From Neolecta irregularis DAH-3 (lineage: Eukaryota > Ascomycota > Neolectomycetes > Neolectales > Neolectaceae), in the NCBI GenBank assembly GCA_001929475.1, contig LXFE01003917.1, positions 1,759-23,777 on the forward strand: 22,019 bases of DNA, given 5' to 3'. Position 1 is the first letter of the stretch; every line of letters begins with the position of its first letter. The notes under the pieces are model-generated. The model was not told where the DNA came from. It was given only the letters and a program-made list of their open reading frames with translations, and made no database searches. The position numbers and the translations under genes are program-made. Below are positions 9,676 to 20,525 of the stretch, in pieces.

Positions 9676-10368
9676 TCATTCCTCGTCTTCTTCCACGGCA
9701 TCATCAGCACCAGATTTGGCAGCGCGTCTCTTTCTCTGAACTCGTCCGGGTCGGGCACCACTAACATTGTTAGAGAAACCGAGAAACCACTAGATATACC
9801 CGAAGGGTGAGGTTAAAGCAAAATCAATATGCTTTTGAGAGTCAAGTCGAACAATGAATGAAGGGACATTGACAATTTGTTTTCCAACACTTCCGTTAGC
9901 AATGAGAGCTATAGTAATAGACTATACCGAATGTGTCGTTGTCGAATGAGAACTCGAGCATGATGGATACTCTTGGCTAACCCAGACTTGAAAACTTGAG
10001 TCTGCAATCGTCGTTCCAGGAAATCCTCGACCTTGAGAGCAAGCACATAATCGAGTTTCATTCTGGTTTCATCCAAGACCCCTGCTCGTACAAGTCGTCT
10101 AATGAGCGCATTTCCCTCAAATAATCGCTTAGGGTCCTTATCATCCAAAGTTAAAAGTTCTCGAGCAGCTCGTCGAATTTTCGAAAGGGTAAGTTGGACT
10201 CTCCAAATTTCTCGTTTGTTTCGAAGCCCATATTCTCCAGCTAGTTTCAGTTCTGCGTCAAGACGGGCGGATTCGTAGGGACGTTTAGGAACTTTGGCGG
10301 TTTTAGCCTATGCCCTCAGTCTGCGAAATCAATATGGCTAATACCTGATTTCTTGGAGCGCAAGGCAT
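9676..10368 (-). CDS. RPS9: Small-subunit ribosomal protein uS4 (RPS9)
   Basis: Early-assembling 40S protein that contacts 18S rRNA near the decoding region. Minus-strand exons 10368-10345, 10307-9928, 9889-9800 and 9760-9676 give 192 residues, the family length. Sequence is almost invariant: [60 protein letters not shown], the S4 RNA-binding domain with [12 protein letters not shown] and [14 protein letters not shown], then [17 protein letters not shown] and an acidic tail. Introns are 37, 38 and 39 nt, all GT-AG. The first exon has only eight codons (MPCAPRNQ). Convergent with SLU7, divergent from REV3. Confidence 0.96.
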
Positions 10369-10598
10369 GATGTGTGGTATTTAATCAGCGACCGGCTTCG
10401 TATGGTGGGCGTGGACTTGCTGGGGTTAAAGCTTACGCTGAGCGGATTGGAGGTCTGACAAATGACTGCTTCCACAAAATTAGCGGCATTCTGTGTCTAT
10501 TAATTAGCGGCCTTTTCTACCCGTTGCAGCCTCATGATATCTACTACTACTCGATAAGATGGAATCCCTATGAATATTGGCTTCCAGATGCTTCAGGA
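10369..10598. promoter_or_regulatory. Shared divergent promoter of uS4 and REV3
   Basis: 230 nt between start codons. The REV3 frame is open through it without an ATG in family context, so it is read as promoter and 5' UTR. I see no clear TATA box or repeat. Confidence 0.45.
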
Positions 10599-13500
10599 AT
10601 GACATTCAAGCTATTGTTGAACTGCATTGATTCATACCAATATCCTCCTGAAAAATACGATAGAAACCATAGCGGTCTTGACCACCCAAAGGCCACATAT
10701 TCATCTGTTCCCATTGTTAGAGTATTCGGAGCTACGGACTCAGGGCAGAAAGTATGCGCTCATATTCACGGAGCTTTTCCATATATGTACGTCGAGTATC
10801 CAGGCAAATTAGTTCCGGATGACGGCAAGTTCTGTTAGCATGGGATAAGCTCATATTTTAGTTGAAATGTATATACATCGACTTCATATGAATATTAATA
10901 GCGCCATGGCAGCTACTTATCGCCACAATCCGCGTGACCCGAAGAGCCTTTTCGTCGCCAAAATTACCCTTTGTAAGGGCGTACCATTTTATGGGTTCCA
11001 TATCGGATGGAAATTCTATCTCAAAGTATACATGCTCAATCCGTCGCATATGACACGACTTGCAGATCTCTTTCGACAAGGTGCAATACTAGAACGGAGC
11101 ATGCAACCTTTTGAAGCTCATATTCCATATCTTCTTCAGTTTATGATTGACTTCAATCTATATGGGTGTGGGTGGATAAACTGTGAAGAAGTCACATTTC
11201 GAATGCCCGTGCCAGAGCAAAGTGAAAGCAATGGGAAGCATGCAGATCATAGCTCACTGCAACTTTACACCAACGCTTCAATACCTACAGAGATGATTAC
11301 ATCCGAAACCGGACTTCCGAGGTTGTCCCATTGTGCACTTGAAGCCGATATTCAGGCCCATAACATTCTGAATCGTCTCGATATCGAACCTCGAATGCTC
11401 CATCATGATTTTATTGAACGTCTGAAAGACTTTCCTTCTGATCAGAAGCTAGTTCAGAGCATGGCCGAATTGTGGAAAGACGAAGTAAGAAGAAGAGAAG
11501 CGCGAGGACAGAGTCCAGAAGTCTCAGTACCATTCACCGCCGAAAGTCGAGATCCTCACCCCGAATGGCTTCATGAAGCTGATTATCGAGAGCGTCTTGA
11601 AGAGATTATCCAAAGAGAAAAGGCCCAAGGTGATGGTCATGTCCCTAAATTCGAGACTTTTGTGAGACCCACTCCGTTTGAAGCAAAAGTTCAGTCAAGT
11701 TTTGAGAGTGTCACGGACTTATTTCCCCAACCCTGGTCTCAACCAGAGAAGTACGTGGGCGTAGGAATCGAATCACCTTATAAGGATGGTGGTGACCTTC
11801 CAATCGTGCAAGAGAATGCAAGACCGTTGGATAATTCTTCCGATATTCAATCTGATAACGAAACAGAAGTTGATATAGAGAATCTTAAAAATAAAATCCA
11901 GATTACAGGCCTTTCTGGAGGACTATGGAAAGAAGATGAAAGCACATCGTCATCCGGAAATCTTCAAGACTTCATGGAGCCTTTTCGGATAGGCGGAATT
12001 TGGCCCGCGGAACAACCTGATCTTGAAGAAGATGATTTTGAGATTCCAGCACAAGACAATTTTAAAACTTGTGAAGCAACCGGATTCGACGACAGTCTCC
12101 TTTTAATCGATGGTTTGGAGGAAGAAATTTTAGAAGATGATCTTCTGATCCAAGATGAAGGCGCAGGACAAGATGAGTTTAATAGCGAGATGGCTGAAAA
12201 CTACCTTCTGGTTGAACAAATGGCCAAGCATGAAGCTTCTGGTATGAAACGGAAAGAGTCATTTGATGAATTGCCTCGAAAGCGAAGATTAATGTCTCCG
12301 GAAAGTAATTCATCAGATTTTGCTTGGGTTACCAGTAACAATGGCAATGAAGCTCTGCAAATTTGTCAGATATCCTCGGATGACGATGACTTATTGCATA
12401 AAAACTCCGATCTAGAGGATCCCTTTAATACAAATGTGTCCGCTGTCAATATGAATGATCATTCTCTCCGAAAGAAAGCAATTACAAAAACATACAATTC
12501 TGCAGATAGAACACTGGGAAGGGTTCCTGAGTTTTCCTCATCCTCGAGATTTGGGCCGAGTCAAATATCTCCAACTCGAATACGAGATTCGACTAGCCAA
12601 CTGAATTGGAAAGAAATCAACAACGACCTGCTTTCCAAATTTCACTCCTGTGATGACGCAATTACCACCGAAATCTCCAAGCGCATTGGCCGGGTATTCA
12701 ATATCCATGGCGCATTACTTTGTTACAAGCATGCGCCTCCTCTTACGTGTGAACTTGTCGACACACTCGAAATCGTTGGCATTCCACATGTCATATACAA
12801 GGATCCATTCTACAGCAATGAGGCTGATGTTCCCGATCGGGCGAGAGAGTTTGCAGGACGAGAGTTTCGGCTAAAATCTGATGGATTGGCATACCTTCCT
12901 TTGTTTGATGCTGCAGAAACCGTCTCTGCAGGTGAAACGAGAGTTGGAAGGTCACAGATGAGAGTTTGGAGGCTTGCAAGTGTACCCCTATCGAAGAGTC
13001 TCACTCAAACCTGGCTTGAGGAATGGAAGACAAAGGAAAATTCTAATGTTGGTATACATTTTAAGCGTCTTCTAAAGTTCTAGATCAAACAGCCTATTCG
13101 AGCCAAACACCTTTCACAGGTCGAAGAAAATTCTTACAAGTACTAATTGCTTTACAGATCGAAGGGCCTACACAAAAGAATAAGCATGGCTTTATATTCT
13201 CAGAGAAACCTAAATCCCGTGGCGTGAACTACGAGCTAACGCATATGAGTACTTTAAGCCTGGAAGTCCATAGTACGGAAACGTATCCGACAAGACTGCT
13301 TACTTTCAGTAAACACGCGAGGAGATTTATTGCCGAATCCAGAAGAGGACGAAATCTCTACAGTGTTCTGGTCTTTACATTCAACAGATCCCGAGTATCC
13401 GACAAATGGATACAAAGATGGGTGTGATACTGCCAATTTACAACTAATGATAGGTATCACGTCGGGATGATAATTCTTTCACCAGTCGTTGATATGTATC

Positions 13501-16221
13501 CTCTCAATACCTTTAGACATTACGAAGTCGAAACCCAAGATAATGAACTCGACGTCATAATGCGCATAGTGGATATTGTACGACGAGTGGATCCCGATAT
13601 TCTCGCAGGTTATGAAGTTCAAAATTCTTCGTGGGGATATTTAATTGAGCGGGCTCGTTTGAAATACGGTACTATGCTAATATCTTACTGAATCAATTAG
13701 AGCTTATGGATAAGATATACCGCTATGTGACGAGCTCTCGAGAATGAAAAGCCACTCTCATGGGAGATTTGGCCGTGATAATGATCGATGGGGCTTTACA
13801 TCTGCTTCGTCAATTCGAATCACCGGAAGACACATGATCAATATTTGGAGAGCAATGAGAAGCGAAGTCAACCTTTTACAGTATTCAATTGAGACTGTTG
13901 TATTTCACCTGCTACACAAGAGGTGTACTCATGAAATGGAATATACTGACCAAAAGAATTCCGCATTACTCACACCGTACCTTGACCGAATGGTTTCAAT
14001 CATCTTTCATAGATAAACGGTTTCGAGTATACCAATATTATATCAACCGAGTGCAATTGGATCTTGAGATAATTGAAGTACAAGAACTTGTGTCCAGAAC
14101 AAGGTAAATTCCTCAACTCAACATTATTGATAGACCAAGCGAACAAGCTCGACTTCTCGGTGTTGACTTCTGTTCTGTTTTCGCTCGGGGGTCTCAATAC
14201 AAAGTCGAATCATTAATGTTTCGGATTGCTAAGCCTGAGTGTTTCATGCTTATTTCACCCAGCAGAAAACAGGTAGGCCAACAGAACGCTTTAGAATGTC
14301 TTCCATTAGTCATGGAACCGCGGTCGAAATTTTATAACAGTCCAATATTGGTATTGGATTTCCAGTCTCTGTATCCCTCTGTGATGATAGCTTATAATTA
14401 TTGGTGCGTCTAAATGTAGTCTTTAGCTTATATTTCAGCTATTCGACTTGCCTGGGCAGAGTGAATTCCTGGAGAGGCGAAAATAAACTCGGATTTGTGG
14501 ATCACAAAGTAGTGCCACGCAGTCTTGAACTTTTAAAGGATCATCTCAATGGTACATCAATCTCAGGTGCGCGTTCAAATAATTTAGTCGCGCCAAATGG
14601 TTTCCTGTACGTCAAACCGACAATCCGAAAGTCGCTACTAGCAAAAATGCTGTCCGAAATTCTTGAAACTCGGGTTATGGTCAAAGCCGGAATGAAGTCT
14701 GATGAAGATGATAAAACCCTTATTCAATTACTGAACAACCGTCAGCTTGCGTTGAAGCTAATAGCCAATGTTACTTACGGATATACATCAGCTTCGTTCT
14801 CTGGAAGAATGCCTTGTGCTGAGATAGCGGATAGCATTGTTCAGACAGGAAGAGAAACTCTGGAAAAGGCAAGATTTCAGTTATCAGGTGGGGCTGATTC
14901 GAGGCTATCGAAATGATACATTCGAACGAAGACTGGCAAGCTGAGGTAGTTTATGGAGATACGGACAGTCTTTTTGTATCACTTCCTGGACGAACAAAAG
15001 ACGAAGCCTTCAATATCGGCCAAAGCATTGCTGACGCCATTACAAAGGTCAATCCTCGACCAGTCAAACTCAAATTTGAGAAGGTTAATCGAGCTTGTCA
15101 ACTTTAGACTTACGCTGGTTCTAGGTTTACCTGCCTTGCGTCCTCCTAGCTAAGAAACGATATGTCGGCTTCAAATACGAACGCAAAGACGAATTGGAGC
15201 CCACTTTTGATGCCAAGGGAATTGAAACTATCCGCCGTGACGGAACCCCAGCGGAGCAGAAGATCGAAGAGGCAGCCCTTAAAATACTGTTCCGAACAGC
15301 AGATCTTTCCCAGGTTAAAGAGTACTTTCAAACACAATGCACAAAAGTTATGATGGAATCGGTGTCTATTCAGGATTTTTGTTTCTCAAAGGAAGTCAAA
15401 CTTGGTACATATAGGTATTATGTTGTAGCAACTGCTACTAATCCCGAAGCGATAAAGGTCTACCACCCCCGGGTGCCTTGATCAGTGCGCGAAAAATGGT
15501 GAACGATCCTCGAGCAGAACCGCAGTATGGAGAACGAGTGCCATACGTCGTGATTACCGGCGCCCCGGGAGCACGGCTGGTTGATCGATGTGTACCTCCA
15601 GAGGAATTGCTTTTAAACAAGTTCGTCTTGATATTCGACTTGTCTCAAAATTTAGCCACCACCGCTTGGATTTCGAATATTATATAAGCAAGAACATTAT
15701 ACCACCTTTGGAACGAATTTTCAATCTCGTTGGTGCTAATGTGCGGTCTTGGTATGATGAAATGCCTAAAGTTCAACGCGTGCGGAGATTCGAGGGCATG
15801 AAAGAGGATTGTGAGAAGAAAGGAAAAACACTTGAATCGTATCTCAGATCTTCTGTGTGTCTAGTGTGCCGAGAATTGGAAACGGACGACAGTATGTCTG
15901 AGGAAATTATACCACGAATTGATCTTTTTAGTGTTGTGCTACGAGTGCTCAGCCAATCGTCCAGAAGCCATACATACCTTAGTCACTCGCTTGAAGACAA
16001 AGGAACGTCAGCACGTAGATTTGTACTTGGTTTGCTCGACATGCTCCAACACGCCAGTTGGCGATGTGATAAAGTGCGAATCGAAAGCTTGTCCTGTGTT
16101 TTATTCGCGTGTGAAAATTGCTACCCGGTTCCGGGATATGTTGAAGACTGAGGGCCAGATAATTCAAGATCTTCAGAATTTGGAAAATGTAGAAGCCGAA
16201 AAGTTGGCCCTTGAGTGGTGA
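10599..16221 (+). CDS. REV3: DNA polymerase zeta catalytic subunit REV3
   Basis: B-family polymerase that extends past DNA lesions with REV7 in the nucleus. Fifteen exons: 10599-10824, 10862-13047, 13084-13119, 13158-13272, 13310-13421, 13454-13668, 13715-13922, 13957-14103, 14140-14403, 14439-14868, 14904-15083, 15125-15414, 15450-15620, 15656-15891, 15932-16221. Total 5106 nt, 1701 residues. Landmarks: N-terminal VPIVRVFGATDSGQK; SQIEGPTQKNKHGF; a degenerate exonuclease start (LSLEVH); ITGRHMINIWRAMR; polymerase motif A DFQSLYPSV (D1155); LIANVTYGYTSASFSGRMPC; motif C YGDTDS (D1332, D1334); KKRYVGFKYE. C-terminal CysA is C1595, C1598, C1608, C1611. CysB, the expected iron-sulphur site, is C1640, C1643, C1654, C1659. 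Exon 2 is 2186 nt and mostly a non-conserved acidic linker. Two introns have GC donors. Boundaries at 13048-13157 and 13422-13453 are less certain. Confidence 0.95.
10825..10861 (+). other. GC-AG intron in REV3 (first intron)
   Basis: Donor ACG|GCAAGT, acceptor TTTTAG, 37 nt. The donor otherwise matches the full consensus. Removal joins KLVPDD to VEMYIHRLHMN in phase 1. Confidence 0.88.
14869..14903 (+). other. GC-AG intron in REV3 (between exons 10 and 11)
   Basis: Donor AAG|GCAAGA, acceptor TTCGAG, 35 nt, with branch-like GGCTGAT 10 nt upstream of the acceptor. Removal joins ETLEK to AIEMIHSNEDW ahead of the YGDTDS motif. Unspliced, the frame stops at 14916. Confidence 0.88.
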
Positions 16222-16435
16222 TGTGTACAGGATTTGGGGTTTCTATTTATTGCTATGTGTGACTATGTTACTTGTGAGGTTTGGTTAAGACAGGCGTCTG
16301 TCACGAGCTTCATTATCATCAGCAGAGCGACACTCCACCGAAGCACGATGCTTCGGTCATAGCATTCTCCACTTTAAGCAATTCGTCCATAACCTTCATT
16401 CGCCTTCTCTAGTGCTTTGGTCGCTTGATTCAGCT
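16222..16435 (+). promoter_or_regulatory. Intergenic region and likely 5' region of the SMP gene
   Basis: 214 nt between REV3 stop and the next start, same strand. The only clear structure is the hairpin at 16337-16357. Confidence 0.5.
16337..16357 (+). repeat. Perfect 9-bp hairpin upstream of the SMP gene
   Basis: ACCGAAGCA, loop CGA, TGCTTCGGT. The right arm ends 78 nt before the ATG at 16436, so it probably lies in the 5' UTR or core promoter. Confidence 0.8.
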
Positions 16436-19400
16436 ATGGCTTTCATTACTCTTTTTCTCATGTTCAATTTTGGGTTCTGCTCAGCCTTGGGCAGCCTGGC
16501 GTTTCTAGTGTTCTGGCTCTCTGTTCCGAAACAAAATTCAGACATCACGGTGGAAACCAGACGCTCAGGGATTTCCGGTACCCAATCGAGCGATCCCGCG
16601 TTTAGGAAAGGTGAAGAGGCACAACGCCTACTCGATGACACACGCGAACCCGTAGGCGTCCAGGTCTATAAAGCTGGGTGGATCAAAGTTACCAGAGAAT
16701 ATACTCCTGAAGGGCAAGGGGCTTCTGGGCCGGAGAAAAATCGAAACATGAATGCTGAGAACACCTACATGGGTATGGTTATTCAAAGCTACCGTAATTT
16801 CGTTGAAAAGCCATTGAACGCAAGCACCGAGAGTCTGGCATCCGCTGGAAGGCAGAGGAAGGCGAACAATACCTTCTGGGGTGTACTAAAGCACGGGAAT
16901 CTATTTCTATACGAAAACGAAAGTCAGCTGGATGTGAAATATGTGGTTGTACTCGACCATTTCGACGTACGGTCTTGATTTAAATCGCCTTGCTAACTTG
17001 AATGTAGATTGGAATTTGGCCTCGAAATCTTCCAGAGGGCGAACTATTCATTAAGCGGCATGCAATATGCCTGACACGGAGAGATTCATGGCATTCAATT
17101 TGGGGTGATCCGGACCCAAAGGTTGCGAAATACGAACAAGTTCCACCTCAGAATTCGTTTTTTATTTTCATGATGAATAACAGTTTGAAAGAAGATTGGT
17201 ATTTCAGTTTAATTCAAGCTACGAAACTTTCCACAAGAAAGGATGCTTTGTCTTCCGCCGCTCCGGATTCGAGTATCGATGCTGTTGCTCTCCAGTTTAA
17301 AAAGGAGTCCCTTTTTGAGATTACTCGGACAATCCATTCAAACGACGAACATCTTCAAACGCGGTGGTTAAATGCTCTTATTGGCCGATTGTTTCTCGGC
17401 ATTGCACAAACCGATACGATGGAGAATCTTGTGATGAATAAAATCAAATTAAAGCTATCAAGAATAAAGAGACCGTCTTTCCTGTCAGACATACATGTTA
17501 ATGGATGTACTCTCGGATCAACAATCCCCTATATTCGAAACCCTCGATTACGAGATTTAAATCCAGACGGGGAATTGAATATGGACCTTGACATCAGTTA
17601 CACTGGAAATGTCCGGATCGAGGTTTCAACGACAGCAACGATTCAACTCGGAAATAGATTTAAGCCACGTCAAGTTAATTTAGTGCTTGCTGTTGTGTTG
17701 AAAAAACTTGAAGGAACCATCCTTGTAAAAATAAAAAAACCGCCGACAAATCGATTATGGTTTGGATTTTATGAGATGCCAAAGGTAACTTTTCGACAAA
17801 TTCTGGCTAGTAATACTCAAGATGGAACTTGATATTGAACCAATTGTTAGTTCTCGACAAATAAAGCTCGTTCTGGTGTTGCGAGCTATACAAAATAAAA
17901 TACGGGAAACGGTACGACATGTTACTTTCTTGAATGCTGATGATTCAAGGTACAAGAAACCATTGTCTTACCGAACATGGACGATCTGGTTTTTTTCAAT
18001 ACCGAGGGGGAATTCTTTCGCGGTGGAATATGGGATCATAACCTTCGAAAGGCTCAAGCCCAAGCCGAAAAGCTTGCTTCGATTACTGAACCTTCACTTT
18101 TAGAAAAAGATGCGACTACGCCAGGACTTGAACATTCGGAAGAGTCAACCGAGCAACCTACTCATGAAGAAATTGCACTAGTAGATGTTATTACATCATC
18201 GGAGTCGCAGGCTCAAGTGACTAGTACCAGGGAGACCCTACGGAGTCGCCGGAAGTCTTTGAGTGAGAATCTGATGCCGGTTGGGACTCGACATTCGTCT
18301 TTAAGTAGTGGATCTCTTACTCCAATGTCGAGCGCTCCAGCAATTGTGAGTGAGGATCACGTAAGCGTTACGTTTACTTCCGAACACCCAGATTCAGATC
18401 CTGCACAAGACGATTCCATAGAGAAAGGTATCTCTGCGCCTTCATTATCTTGTTCAACTGCTATTTCCTTTTCACCTCTTGTGCTTCCAGAATCGGAAGC
18501 AAATAATTTAGGATCGAGTCTGGAATCCTCGGCATCTTCTAGCTTCAAGGAAACCCATGATGATTTGCGAGATTTTAGAAAGTCGTCTTTATCAGAGGAC
18601 TACACAGAGTCACTATCTGAATCTATACCAATCGCACCAGGATCACCAGACGGAAGCAAAAGTATCTCGAGCGAAAAGAAGAAGGATCGACTTTCCGCTA
18701 CTTTGACAGCAGTCTATGAAAAATCAGTGAGCGAAGAAGACAGACAAAAGGTTTTAATAAAAGGCGAAAAGCCTACCCTTGGGATCGTCTATACTTCTAC
18801 CGCGAACGCAGTCAAGAAATGGGGAGCTCAGTATATCAAAAAAAAGGGCAGCAGACTCACCCTAAAACCTACTCTAGAAAGTTCGATAAGCTCGGATCAC
18901 ATTGAAGGACCTTCCATTGGCTCTCCCTCGAATACAAGTCCACGACCTTTCTTGAATCCTCTTGGAAATACCCAGGAACAGTCTCCACCTAATGAAATCT
19001 CCGGCAAGCTAAATCAATCTGGTTCTATTCAATATGGACCTATGAAAATGGAAATACCATCTTCATCGTTCAGCATCTCGGATGTAACCATAACTCCTCC
19101 CTATTCTAATTGGTCGCTACCTCCGCCAGTCTTACCTCCTCGAGCAGCAGCAGCCACAAGCTCTCCGGAATTACCTCGTCGCCCCTTTCTTGCCCAATCA
19201 CCACTACCGCTGAATATTAGAAGGCCAGTTCCACCTCTTCCGGATGTAGTTCCACCTGCTCTTAATCAACGGATTTCTCAAAATCCAGGGGCACAGGAGA
19301 ATAACAGACTATCGTCGTCATCGTCGGTGGCTAAGCAGGCGAAAATAGCCCCGCCGCCTCCCGCTGCTTTGGACAGTGATTTATGGGAAGATAATGAGAA

Positions 19401-19437
19401 TTCACACGGGCCAATTGAAGATGCAACGATGGGATAA
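16436..19437 (+). CDS. PH/SMP-domain lipid-transfer protein, NVJ2/TEX2-like
   Basis: Likely moves lipids at ER contact sites, like yeast NVJ2 and animal TEX2. Exons 16436-16966, 17008-17784, 17822-17911 and 17950-19437 are all phase 0 and give 961 residues. A hydrophobic N-terminal anchor (about residues 3-29, within MAFITLFLMFNFGFCSAL onwards) leads into a PH-like region (about 80-290, including TFWGVLKHGNLFLYENE). The SMP domain (about 290-490) contains TRWLNALIGRLFLG, FLSDIHVNGCTLG, NPDGELNMDLDISYTGN, RLWFGFYEMPK and MELDIEPIVSSRQIKL, closing with EFFRGGIWD. The last 470 or so residues are low-complexity, rich in Ser and Pro, with a proline-rich stretch near the end (VLPPRAAAATSSPELP, APPPPAALD). 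Introns are 41, 37 and 38 nt, all GT-AG. Domain assignment is strong; the exact contact site is inferred. Confidence 0.9.
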
Positions 19438-19750
19438 ACAGTACACTTAAATATTTCTCAGGTTCCTGGTTATTGTTTCCTGGAGTTGTCACTAAATTAT
19501 TTTCTTGGCCTTTCAGACGTTACCACTTGGATTGGTGTTTACGATCAACTGGGGGAGTGCATTTTTTGTGTATTAGGCGGAGCATAATTTCATATCATTT
19601 TTTCTAGAAACGATTGGTTAGATCAAGACTATCCGAACATCGTTTGATGCATATAATTGACAATTCATATGATTGAATGAAAGCAACGAAAATGGAAATT
19701 TAAGAAGAATCCATCAAAGGCTAATATCCCACCTTGATTGCACAAATTGC
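19438..19750. other. Convergent 3' region between the SMP gene and eIF1
   Basis: 313 nt holding both 3' UTRs. It is A/T-rich (for example TTAAATATTTC near 19447) and I see no repeat, RNA gene or conserved frame. The open frame at 19673-20041 on the plus strand is the shadow of eIF1 exons. Confidence 0.6.
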
Positions 19751-20379
19751 TTAAAATCCATGGATTTTAATGGTTTTCTTGGGGATGTCCAGTTGTTCTT
19801 GGAGAAATGCAAAGACTTTGCTCCGGTGGTCACCTTGAAGCTGGATGACTTCACCCATTTCATCATCTTTGACAACGTTACCGTTACAGGCAAACTCCTA
19901 ATTTGTATTAGCTGTGACGAACGGATAAACGCGCACCTTCTTTATTGCCTTCAAGATTCGCTTAGGATCGTATTTGGATGGCAGGCCTTGAACTGTGGTC
20001 AACGTCTTTCGTCCATTTCGCTGTTGAACTCGGACATCTAAAAAAGTTAAAAATCACGCTAGGACTAGTAACAAGAACTGCGTACGGATATAATTTTGCG
20101 CTTTGGTAGCATCGTCATCGTCAATTTCTTCGTCTAGGGCCGTGGCAAAATCTGCGGGGGAGTTCAGATGACGACATAGTGATGATAGGCACCTGCTGCT
20201 CCGATATGGCCAAAGTCTTCGTCGTTCTCTTCGAAAGCAATTTCCTTGTCCTTTGATTTCTTGTGTTTCTTTTCCTCTTTCTTGGTGGCAGAAGACGCGT
20301 GCTTTACCTTCTCTTCGGTGGCAGAGTCGGAGTTCCTAATGAGGTCTCCGGACTTTGCGGGAACGATGATCTCGGACAT
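19751..20379 (-). CDS. SUI1: Translation initiation factor eIF1 (SUI1) with a lysine-rich N-terminal extension
   Basis: Binds the 40S P-site region and enforces start-codon accuracy. Minus-strand exons 20379-20193, 20151-20086, 20037-19937 and 19897-19751 give 166 residues; eIF1 is usually 108-113. The SUI1 core is complete: NYIHVRVQQRNGRKTLTTVQ, GLPSKYDPKRILKAIKKEF, CNGNVVKDDEMGEVIQLQGD and the end KKTIKIHGF. The normal short N-terminal tail is replaced by about 55 extra residues that include KKEEKKHKKSKDKE and an acidic stretch (FEENDEDFG, DEEIDDDD). A GTAAAG within exon 1 (AAG|GTAAAG) could be a donor that removes part of the basic stretch, but I see no convincing partner acceptor with a branch site. 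Introns are 41, 48 and 39 nt, all GT-AG. Confidence 0.92.
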
Positions 20380-20525
20380 AAACTGTCTGCAGCGGGTTGT
20401 TGATCAAGTCGGAGGGAGGAATGGAAGGGAGTAGACGGAAACAAAGTGGTGTGATGAGGTTGGTAGCAGGCTCGGGTGGTATCGCCGTGCAGTTAAACCT
20501 CCATACAATCATTTTAAACAGCTCT
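20380..20525. promoter_or_regulatory. Shared divergent promoter of eIF1 and METTL5
   Basis: Only 146 nt between start codons. The METTL5 frame stays open upstream with in-frame ATGs at 20421 and 20451, but the peptide there is unlike the family. No TATA-like element was seen. Confidence 0.45.

Noticed and set aside
13394-13453. Alternative 60-nt REV3 intron starting at GTATCC
   Set aside because: The 32-nt intron 13422-13453 keeps DGYHVG, which fits the family better. The choice is not certain, and cDNA would decide.
14104-14133. A 30-nt intron in REV3
   Set aside because: Using the next acceptor at 14139 gives a 36-nt intron and the conserved SRTSEQARLLGV without two extra residues.
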